From positions 20,785,501 through 20,849,500 of the forward strand of contig JARDYH010000006.1 of assembly GCA_029215795.1 (NCBI GenBank): DNA of 64,000 nucleotides, given 5' to 3'. Both the position numbers and the translations under genes were made by a program. This document shows, in pieces, positions 39,201-50,982 of this stretch. The stretch comes from Anniella stebbinsi (lineage: Eukaryota > Chordata > Lepidosauria > Squamata > Anniellidae). Each line of letters opens with the position of its first letter. Position 1 is the first letter of the stretch. The notes under the pieces were generated by a model. The model was given only the letters and a program-made list of their open reading frames with translations. It made no database searches and had not been told where the DNA came from.

Positions 39201-42200
39201 AGACGGAATCTGGCTTCCTGTAACTTCAGCCCATTATTCCATGTCCTACATTCTGGGTTGATCGAGAAGAGATCCTGGCCCTCTTCTGTGTGACAACCTT
39301 TCAAGTATTTGAAGAGTGCTATCATGTCTCCCCTCTCTTCTCCAGGCTAAACATGCCTAATTCTTTCAATCTCTCCTCATAGGGCTTTATTTCCAGACCC
39401 CTAATCATCCTCATTGCCCTCCTCTGAACACGCTCCAGATTGTCTGCATACTTCTTGAAGTGTGGTGCCCAAAACTCAAGATGGGGCTTAACCAGTGCCG
39501 AATAGAGGGGAACCAGTACCTTGCCCGATTTGGAAGCTATACTTCTATTAATGCAGCCCAAAATAGCATTGGCTTTTTTGCAGCCACATCACACTGTTGG
39601 GTCATATTCAGCTTGTGATCTACACCAATTCCAAGATCCTTCTCACTTGTATTGATTAGCCAAGTATCCCCATCTTGTAACTGTGCATTTGGTTTCTTTT
39701 TCCTAGGTGTAGAACTTGGCATTTATCCCTATTAAATTTCATTCTGTTGTTTTCAGCCCAGCAGCTCCAGTCTATCAAGATCACTTTGGAGTTTGTTTCT
39801 GTCTTCCATGGTATTGGTGATCCCACTCAATTTTGTGTCATCTGCAAATCTGATAAGCATTCCCTGCACCCTGCAAACCCTCTCTCTGTATCAGCCTGCC
39901 TGTGCCTAAAGCTCTTCAGGGGAGATTCTTCTGCAAGTACCCATGGTACATTATGTGACAACAAAGGAGAGAGTCTTCTCTGTTGTAGCAGCCTGATTGT
40001 ACCAAGATTGTACATGGCACCAACATTGTACTCTCTTTTACACCACGTCAAAACCTATCTGTTTGCTCATGCATTTAAAATTGATTTATGAAGCTCAATG
40101 TACCTTTTGCCCTTTTTGTTATAATTTGTTGTGGTTTTCATTGGATGTTTAATTTTTTAATTATATTTTGTATACCACCCTAGTACCATAAGATGAAAGG
40201 CGGCATATAAATATTTTAAGTAAATAAACATGTGCAAACCCCCACCCTCCAACATTGCCAATGTTTCTAAGTGTATTCAACTGAACCTTGCCTTATCAAG
40301 GATCCTGATTGCACTCAGGCTTCTAAGCATGTTCTGCTGAAGGCACTTAGAACCACTTTCCATACCTTAGCACTCAGACTTTTAGCCAGCCCCTGTTCAG
40401 GTGGATGCCTGAAACATAGCTCATGTCATATACCTGGGATGGGCAAGCTGAAGCCCCAACTGAGCATGAGACCCTCAGCCTAATCTCAAAAACTCTCTGA
40501 GAGTGATCAGTTCAAGACATCTGGCAAAAACGATTCCCCTTTGGGGGGGGGGGCAGAAACAGAGAGAGAAGTTTACCACTGGCTTTCTTCTTTGCCCCCA
40601 CTGCTGGCATGTGGCCTTCAGCAGATTACCCTAGAAGGAAAAAAGGGTTCCCCATGTGGAAGTGATGCTAAATGTTTTGTAAGAAAGGGATGAGGAGAGA
40701 GTTGCAAAAGCTCAAAGCTCAGTCCTGTACGTGTGTTTAGAACATACATGCCAGATCCATGTGTAAACTGGTCCTAATCTATGTGATAACATGGCTCAGT
40801 GTTTAGTCACATCCTTGTTGTTCTATTTTGTATATTAACTAGAGCGGCCAGATGACAAACTATACCTGATGGAATTCCCTCTTCTACACAGTGATTAAAG
40901 GTGCAGAAGCCTTTTGCATCTGGCAACCCTGACATTACTGTGAGCCCATCATACTGTAGTGTGCATGTTATTTACTGTTCTACTCAGCTTCTAGGTGGAT
41001 CATCTGATTCAAAGGTGGCTTCCTGGTTTCCTCACAAAACAGATTTGCTTTCTAGTGAGCTCTTTTCTCCCAGTGGTCCCAAACATGCAATACAGTTCTC
41101 ATTCTTGAGAGTTCAGCCTCTCTCCTGAGTCCCTAGAAGATTTATCTTTACTTTGATGTATCAATTGCATTTGCATGAACACTAAAGGGACCAATTATTA
41201 TTGAAGTTTTACAGCCAGGAAACCCGAACCCTGACTTTTCTACCAGGCTAGCTTAGTTCCGGTATTGGTTCCAGGTTGGGAGAAAGGTGCCTGTGGCAAA
41301 GGCAAAACAAGATTAGGTTCACTTCCCCTCAGCGTCACACCTTTCCATACTCAAAGAAGACTCAACCACCCCTTTAATCTTTGAATGGAGCAGAGATATG
41401 AACAAAAAAAATTGCCTGCCAATCACATCTGGTTTGCTTCCACCACCACTCCTCACTCACACTCACACTCACACACACTTCATACCAGAAGCCGGTGCAG
41501 GACACAGTATTGCAGAATTAAGGAATATAGTATACAGCAGGTGGTGAGGAGTCTTCAGTGATGGGAACAGGGGATTTATTTATTAAAAGGAGGAGGGAAA
41601 GGTGCTGAGAATTTTTGTAGAGTCAATACCAGAAGAAAAATGGCTGAGTTATACAGCTATGAATAAAGAGGAATTTATTAAAGCTTGTCAAGAAAAGAAC
41701 CTCTCTTTTGAGGGTAAATCCTCAGATGATCTCAGGGTATTGTTAACACATTCTAGCTGAATGCACAAACTGTGCACACCTGATTCTTCAGATGGAGTTC
41801 TAAACCATACAGCAGAGGTCCCCAATGCAGCACCCATGGGTGCCATGGCACCTGCAAAGGGGTCCCCAATGTGGTGCCTGCAGACATCCACAAAATATTT
41901 TCCTTTTTTAAATTCCCCCCTTTTTAATATACGGACATGGATTTGTATATATCCAGAGCAATAAATGCATATGAAATGCATCCAACTTTCTAGCAATTAT
42001 ATGTAGGCTTCCACCTTCAAATGGAGCTTATCCAAATAAGTATCCATTTGAATTATTCATTTAAATGCGACCCATTCAAGTATTGAAAGTGTTGTAAGGT
42101 CCTCAATCCATTGTATTATAGGAGGTGGGTCTTTATCCTTCCAATGTTATAATATCAGACTTTTAGTTGTCAAAATGGCTCGGAGAATCCATTCATGCTG

Positions 42201-45200
42201 CCTTGTTAGTTACCATGAAGCAGGTACATAACTTAAAAGAGTGAATAGCAAAGACTGTTCCAGTACAAAATTTATCTGTGTAATAACCTCTTCCCCAAAA
42301 GAAGCCACTACTGGACATTGTCAAAACATATGTTGAAAGAAAGCATTAGCTAAACTCACATAGACACTCCCCTTGTGCAAAACGTGGCAGACAGATTAAT
42401 AACTGGGACCAGAAGATCTGAGCACATAAGACCAATTCTGGCCCAATTGCATTGGCTGGCTGTATGCTTCCAAGCCTGATTCAAAGGGCTGGTTTTAACT
42501 TATAAAGCCTTACATGGCTTGAACACAATATCTGACAGAACCCCTCTCCTGACCTGAACATACCCAGACACTACAATCAATGTCTGGATCTTCCTCCAAA
42601 AGTCTCTTCCAGGGAAGATCTGAAGGTGGCAATAAAGGAGAGGGCCTTTTCAGTGGTGGCTCCACAACTAGCTCCCCACTGAGGCCTATCTAACACCAAC
42701 ACTGTCATCTTTTCGGTGCCAGGTTAAGACTGCCCTTTATACCCAGTCATGTTGCATCTTGTACTTAAAGGTTTCCATTGATAAGTTCAAGTTGGGTGTG
42801 GGGAGTGTGAGTTAGAATGTATTGTGACTGGTCAGATTAACTGTTTAAATGTGATTGGTGGGAGCATGTGGGATGTGAAGGGGGGTATGAGAGCTGTTAG
42901 AACTTCCCACTCCAAACCTGAACTTACCAATGAAAATCTTTAAGTACAAGATGCAACATGACATAGTTATACAGCACTCTTTATCATATACCATTAAATA
43001 GGCAGAAACCTGACAGTTGTGCTTTCATTTGGCTTGTTACATGCATTTTTGCTGTTAAATAAATAAATAAAATTTAAACACAAACTGTATCTCAGAGTTG
43101 TTTTATGCATTATATCGATTTTGTGCTACATGAAGCAGAAATTATACACGTAGTGGTTTTTTTCCCTATTTAAACCAAAATGATTTGAAACTTGTCACTG
43201 CCTTCAATACATTTATACAATAAAACTTCAGTTTAAGTTGAACTCCCTAAATAACCAGACATGAAAGACAGACCAATTTCTACTTCTGTCCTTAAAGATT
43301 GTTATATATACTGTTAAACCAGACAACTTATGCCCAAGGAATCCCTCAGCTGTTACAGGCACCCAAGAGTGTATAAAAAGAAATGGAACGTACACACTAT
43401 TTCATCACAAGCCACTGCCAAAGGCAAGCTTATCCAAAGCACCAAACATTATGTCCTAGCTGTAGAACTAAGAATTAATGGTGGAAAATAACACATTCCT
43501 AACCAATGCAGCAATGCCACCAATGTTTGCCATGCGATACTACTCAGAGCTATAATATAAAGTTGTAAATTCACCTTTGTAAACTGGTGGGTTCATCTTC
43601 AAGCACCAGATCTGTGTGTACCATTTCTTGTTTCAGTTCTCCGATTTCTGAAGCGATTGTGTCAATTAGCTAGAACATAGGGGAAAATAGTATGACGTCA
43701 AGCATGTGGAAGAGGTGTGGAAACAAAAGAATAGGCAAGATGAGTCAATCAAAATTACAACCCATTCACCCTTTTCAATTTTGACTTCTCTTTCCTGAGA
43801 CAAAGAAAAAAACAGGATAAGGAAGAAACTCTATTAACTCCTGGAGGAAGAGGGAAAATACATTTGTTACAATTTCAAGGGTACTCAGGAAATGCCATCT
43901 TATTAGTAACCTAAGTAGATATATAAAAGCTGATATTTATTTAAATGTTTCTATTGCCTTCCAGGAGAAAAATCATCCACTAAGAAACTTACACAAAAAA
44001 CAAACAAACAAAAAACAAAATAATCAAAAGTTAAAACAGAGCATAGCTAAATAAGACATAATTTGCGGGCTTAAAAATATTTAAGACACAACCCAGCTTT
44101 AAGTTGTAGGGTTTTGAGTGTACCCTTAACTATCCAACTGAAATCAAAGAGATTTCAAAGCACTTAACTCATGTACTTATTAACATGTATATAGTGCATC
44201 AAGTATTCAAAGCACTTTAAATACATTGGATCAGTTCAAATGTGACAACAAGCTAGGATTTCAGGGAACCCTGGCTTACCAAAATTGAGCAGTGTGCTCT
44301 TCATACTTGGCTCCTCCTGCAAGTGGGAGCAGCTAAATAACCATTTAATCAGAATATCCAAAGTGGGGATTCTAGCTTGTTTCTCTCCAAACAAGCCACA
44401 GTCATAAGACAACAACAAACGATGGCTTATGACCCTGCTTGCTTGGGGAAAGACAACCCAGAAGCCCTGGTTCAGATGTCAGTATACAGAAACTATGGAG
44501 AGCCCGTAGTTGGGTAGCTGCTCCTTCTGGCAGGAGGAGCTGAGCAGGAGAAATCGGCCAGCTTGCAGCAGCACGCTTTCTTGGACCCAATAAGCCAGGA
44601 TTCTTTTGAACAATAGCTTGTTGCATGTTGGACAACTTGTAGCCCTCCAGCTGTTGTGGCCTGCAACTCCCATCACCCATAGCCAGCATAGGCAAGGGTG
44701 AGAGTTGTAGGTCAAAACACCTAGAGGGCCACAAATTGCCCATCCCTGTGATGTCCAAATGAGGCCACTCAATAATCCTTGCAAACGACTTGTGAATAAT
44801 TAAGTGCTCTACTTTACATGTTGGAGATAGGGAGGTAGCTTAGATTAAGAGAATAGGGAGGGAGAACAGGGAGGCTAGTAAGGTCAGGAGTGAGGTAATA
44901 TCTAAAAAAGAGTCTTTGTGGCTCACATTCTTAGCCACTATGGTATACTAATTCTTAGAGCCTCAAAAGGAATGAAAACAGGAACTCTTTCAGCTTTCTA
45001 CAAAATTAAATATAAACTATTTTCAATGAAGCAAAGCACTTAATTTCTCAGAAAAGAAGAAATGCAACAAATTTTCTGCCAGAGTAAAAATTGGCTCACA
45101 CTGAAAGGCTAAACATCCCCTACAGTTCATTTTTGGTAGAGATGGATAAGGGACCATTACGTTATGGATAAAACTCACTCGCTAGACAAGGTGCAGGAAA

Positions 45201-48200
45201 CCTGGCGCTCTCCAGATGTTTTTGACTACAATTTCCATCAGCCTCAGCAAGCATGGCCAATGGTCAAGGATTATGGGAGTTGCAGTCCAAAGTATATGGA
45301 GGGCAACAAGTTGCATATCCTAGCACCAGTGATGTGGGTTTTCTGGAAAGTGTGAGTTGGAAAATGTTCCAGAAACTTTTCTGGAAATTTTTCCTATGCA
45401 AATTAGGCTAAATCGCATGGGGTATTTGCATCGTATAATTTCTTGATGCCCTAGAAATTGATCAGGGCAGGGCCAGTTCTGCCATTTCCAGTCCACAAGT
45501 AGCCCCTACCACTTGTGGAGGTGATGTAGCACTTCTGGGGGCCAAATCCCAAACAAGTAGAAACACTTGTTTCTGGAAGGGGCTGATCATTTCCGCTTAC
45601 TTCGGGGTGGCTCCCTAGAAGCACTATATCACCACAGCAAGGCATAGGGGTTGCTTGCAAACCGAAAATGGTGGGGCTGGCCACACACAGATCAGGATTG
45701 GTGGAGCTAGCCCTGTGTGCAAGGCCACCATTGGATCCTGCCCCTAGTGCAGAAGTCAGAATTATAAGGAAGAGCCACAACTGTTTTTTCTAATTTCATA
45801 AAAGTAGGAGACCCTGTCCTGGTTATATGTCCACTGGCATATATAAGCTAACCTTATGCAGAATCATTTGATGATTATACCAGAGAGGGTGGCATTTCAC
45901 CCAGACTACTGTGTTAAGGAGGAAGCCTCAGTCTCTGTCTCTCTAGGAAAGGATAGGCCATGGCGCAAAAGAGGAGATCTCCTTCCCCATGGTGTCCATT
46001 TGTGGGAAAAGGCCAGGGACTGAGAAGGCAATGCCTCTGCAGGTGCTAGGGATGCTTGAGGATTTCTTTTGGTCCTCATTTATAAGCCAACTGACCCGAT
46101 TCACACTTCTGAGACTAATGCACAATCAGAAAGCAGTTATCCTTTAGTTTTCACACTTTTCCAAATTTTGCAACAGTTCTAAACTTTTTTTTTTAAAAAA
46201 GTAGGAAAACACATGCAAAATTCAATAATACTGCAAATTTTCATGTAGTTCACAGTTTGACGCAGAAACGGGCTGGGGCAGACCTATGAATGAACATATG
46301 CAAAACTGGCATGGACTAGAAAGAAACCCAGCTGTCCATTCCTAATGTACAGCCATGGGGCTCATCTACACCTAGAGCCCTTTCGAGAGGGGGACAGGAT
46401 GATTGTTAAGTTTTCTGCTTCAGCGATCGTCCCTCACGGGGCACACATCAACGAGTATGCCCGCAATTTAAGGAGAGCCGTTCCGGGGTGATTTTTTTTT
46501 TTTTAATGACTCCTGACTCTTGCGCAAAAGCAGGATTGCAATCCTGCGTGAAGATTAGGGTTTTTTTAAAACACACATACACACACACACACACAGAGTT
46601 GGTGCTGAAAGACCCCAAGACCCATCCAGAACGCGTCGACAATACTCTCCCCCCCCCCGATACCCATGGGCTTCTCCGCACAGCTAGTTACCTGTTCACT
46701 GAGCCCCACTACTCGTGAAGAACAGGAACAGCTTCGTGAGGGGAGGGCACACCAGTTACGCACCTTGGGATTTTTGCGAGAGCAGGGCAGGGAACGGGAC
46801 AAAAGCTGTCATCAATATCCCAGGAAAACTGAGGTGTTGTCCCTAGATCACAGTGGGATCAGCTGTGCATCATATGGCCCAGTAGGGACAACCTCGATAC
46901 TATTCTGGAATAAACGGCTGGTGTGGATAAGGCCATGGTATCTTGCTAGCAGTTTGTTTCAGTGAACCTTCCTGTCCTCATGTGCCCCCTGCTGGACACA
47001 CCATCTGTCATTGTGAGGGATGCCAACTTGTGTTTAGAATGGGAGTCTTTATATGGCACAATCCCCTAAGAGACACGGAGGGATGTTATGCTTCCTATGA
47101 GTTCCCTGTAAATGGAGGCCAGGCCACCCCCTGTACAGACTTGTTTTGCTCTAAATGTAAAGTTAACCCCAATCCTGTGATTTACATTTTGCCATAGGAG
47201 TGAATGGTAACCATTTAGTTATATGCAAGATAATCAAAGGGTGAACTTTTACTGTTGGGACAGGTTAAACTTGCCCCCTGCCTCCTAATGAATCCAGTGT
47301 GCAAAGGTGGGGGCTGCAAAGGCAGGTTTTGCTGCCTCTCCACTGTGTTCCAGATTGCAGATAGCTGAGCATGGGGCAGAACCTATATCTACACTCTGGT
47401 TTCAGTTTCTTGGACCTCCATCACACCTAATCCACTCCCTGGTTTGCCTCCACGTTTTTTTACCTCTAAGGCAAAAGCACATCAAGCTTATGATCTCTTT
47501 TACCTGAATAGCTGCTCTTTCGCGCCTTCACTCCTTGACTCCTTAGCTCTTCGGCTCCACTCCACCCGTCCCCTTCTCTTTCCCCCTCCAGTCAGGTCCT
47601 CGCAGATGAGTGCTTCAACCAGACTGCCTTTCTCCCCCAGTTCCTTTAAAACTACACGGAGACTTGTGGGCACATTAAATGCGCTTAGGGGAAATAATCC
47701 AGACTTCTAGCATTTTAGGAAAGGCTGGGGAAGAGGTGGGGTGTCAGCAGGACAGGCACGGCGTCATGTGAGTACCATGCTGCAAATCCGCACACCAGGC
47801 ATGGCAAGAGTGCACTAAATCGCTGGTGTGATGGAGCTCTTGGTATGATGAATCTCTGGGCTTTTAAGAGCATAACTTTCACAGTTTTGTCCACTAGAGG
47901 GATCCACGCCACATATTCTAAACACAGATGATCAAGAGGTAATTACAATCAGTGTTTTTTCTGAGCAAACTACAGCTTTCATACAGTAGTTCAGAAATGT
48001 AAACATTAGGCAACTTGGTGCTCTGCAGATATTTGGGGCTATAACTTTCATATTCCCTCACCATTGGCCAGTCTGGCAGCAGCTGGTGGGATTTGTAGTC
48101 CAAAACATATGAAGGGCACCGGATTGTCTAACCCTGACTTAGACATTAATTTATATCCGCTTTGCTTGTGTATTGACCACCATGCGTGTTCACCATATAT

Positions 48201-50940
48201 ACAAAAAAGTGTTTGTCTGAAGCAGCTATTTCCAGAAGCACATATAAAGCGACACTCTGATGTGGATACTGTCACTAGAGTGGAACTACACATTTGTATC
48301 CAAAAAAAGCTACAAAGTACTAATTTCCAAGAGAACTCACAATGGTTTGGATCCAAAACTATGCTGAATCAGCTGCACGGATGGAAGTAGACTTTTCTGA
48401 CCCCTCCCCCCACAGCTCCCCCCCCCCCCACATCCCCTGAAGATATACACATTGGCTCAATTCGGACGACACAATAAACAACTGGTGTGGGGGAAACAAT
48501 CGTCAGTTGTTTTGACTATTGTGTCATCCGAATGCTGCCATAGTCAACTCAGCGCTGATCCTAATCCACACCACAGTTGATTATTTATTACCATGTTGTG
48601 TGGGGAGTACCCCCTAGTTGAACAGCTGTAAAGTTGATTATTACTCCACCATTGACTATCGTGTCGTCCGAATTGAGTCATAGAGTCAGCAGACCCTGCT
48701 GAAAGGGGTGATCTGCAGTGTGTGTGTGTGGGGGGGTATGGAATAAATTGGGCAGAGGGACCTTCCACAAGCAGAGCCCTTCCTCTTACAAAAGGCAAAT
48801 AATTTATTCAACCCGATGTTTCCATTTCTCCAGAATACATTGGCTTTCCTTCCTGCCTGCTCCATTCCCCTTTTCTTTTTGCACCTTGAGCAGGCAAACT
48901 GAACACCTCTGAATGGATCAGGTGGAGCCAATCGCCAGTAGCTTTAAAGGCTCTGTGGAACCACAGTAAATTGATACAGCAAGGCAAGAGTAAAAGGGGT
49001 AAGAGCACTTGTTTTTCAATGGGTCACACCTACAGCACCACAACAAAATTTGGAGGGGAGGGGGAGATAGGGCTCAGCCACAAGGGGTCCTGAGGGGAGA
49101 GTTTCCAGGTTCTGTAATGTTTAAGCTTTAAATAAAATTATTCCTGGTCTATTTGGTTTGAGAAAATATAAGGAAAAGTGTACAGGTAACATTTTACACA
49201 ATCAGTCATCAAAAAGTAAACCTGCGTCTACTTTCTAATGTTTTCACCAGTGAGTGCAAAAAGACTAAAATAACCAACAAATATTAGGAGGCATTCTTAT
49301 ATTTTATATAATTAAAGTTGCATTAAATATTAAGTAACAGGGTGCAATCTTATGGCCCCCTACACATTTTCTGAGGGGGTCATAGGACACAGAGGTTTCC
49401 ATCTCTGAAGCTGCCCTACAGAGCTATGATCTCAGAAGGTGAAAATCCCCACTTGGATCTTTCACCCCCTGCCCGCCTCCCAGCCGCCACGGAAAGCTCC
49501 GCAATAGCTCCTGTTCTGAGGTCAGCGCCACAACCTCAGATGAGGATGGGGAGAGGAAAAAAGGGGGAGGGGAGGGGGACATCTGTCCTGTGGCCTCCCT
49601 AGCCCTTGGCCCAGCCCTGCAACTCCACTAGAGGGCTCAGGAGCCTGTCTAGCGCAGAAAATCTAAAGGAGGCAAAAAAAATCCCTCCATCACTCTTCCC
49701 ATTCAGCAAGTGGCAACCTGATAGGGTTGCCCCCTAAATATATTTGTCTAGTTGTATGTAAGTGCTGGATGTTCTGTACTGATCCTTCACTCCATCCCAT
49801 GCACCCTTAGGCCCTCTGCAACACAACATGTTGGGCTATGGGTCAGGAGAGAGAGAGAGAGCATGAAAACTGAACAAATCTGTATAGATGAAAAGGTCCC
49901 ATACTGCATGTTGGGGGTTAAAGGTGGATCCCTGATCTGAAAAAGTTGAAAACTATAGGATTAGTGCATACTAATTTAAATTTATTATTATTATTGCATG
50001 CATATCCAGTGGAATTTTAGAATGTTTTTAGGGTGTTTTATTGCTATTTTAATAATGTGTACCATGTTTTCAATTAGTTTTATGTATTTTATCATATTTT
50101 ATATTCACTGCTGTTTCCCGCCTCGATCCAAATGGAGAAGCAGGTAAGAAATAAATATTATTATTATTATTATTATTATTATTTCCACCATGAAGAGGGA
50201 AGACACAAGAATAGCACACCAAAGTCATGCTTTGGTTAGGCTGACCATATGAAAAGGAGGACAGGGCTCATGTAACTTTAACAGTTGTAGAAAAAAGGGA
50301 ATTTCAGCCAGTGTCATTTGTATGCAATTAGTTCCTGGTGAAATTCCCTCTTCATCACAACAGTTAAAGGTGCAGGCACTATACTAGAGTGACCAGATAC
50401 AAAAGAAGGCAGGGCCCCTGCAACTTTAACTGTTGTGATGAAGAGGGAATTTCACCAGGAACTAATTACATACAAATGACACTGGCTGAAATTCCCTTTT
50501 CTCTACAACTGTTAAAGTTACATGAGCCCTGTCCTCCTTTTCATATGGTCAGCCTAGAATAGACGTGTAACATATGAGTGAGCCTTGCTGAGAGTAGCTT
50601 CTTCTTATTCCTAGATACCATAGACATTTCTTGGAAGGAAACAAATTAGATTTGCCTGCAACACTACAAGCTAAGATGGCTTTTGACCAGCCACCTAGAA
50701 AGGTCCTGCTGAGTTCCAATCATACCAAGACCTACTCTGGAAAAAAAGAGCAAATGTTAAAATGGCTTCCTGTTTTCTGTACTATCAGATAGCATAAGCA
50801 GAGGTGCAGAGAGAGAAGCTTCCTGCCCAAAGAGCAGCATTCCCTTGAGGGTAATGCCAGCGGTTGGCAGGGCTGGAGAAAAAAGTGGCAGTGGCCATCC
50901 CCCCTCTTTCTTTCTCGCAGGCAGTCTCACAGACCATCCA

Positions 50941-50982
<42 letters not shown>

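Noticed and set aside
46488..46965. Open frames around the 46.5-46.9 kb CpG-richer stretch as possible exons
   Set aside because: Inverted ends fit a transposable element better, and frames include microsatellite translation.
47440..47710. Possible CpG-island promoter or first exon of RIN2
   Set aside because: Pyrimidine-rich but few CpGs, and it lies downstream of coding exon 1 in the gene's orientation.
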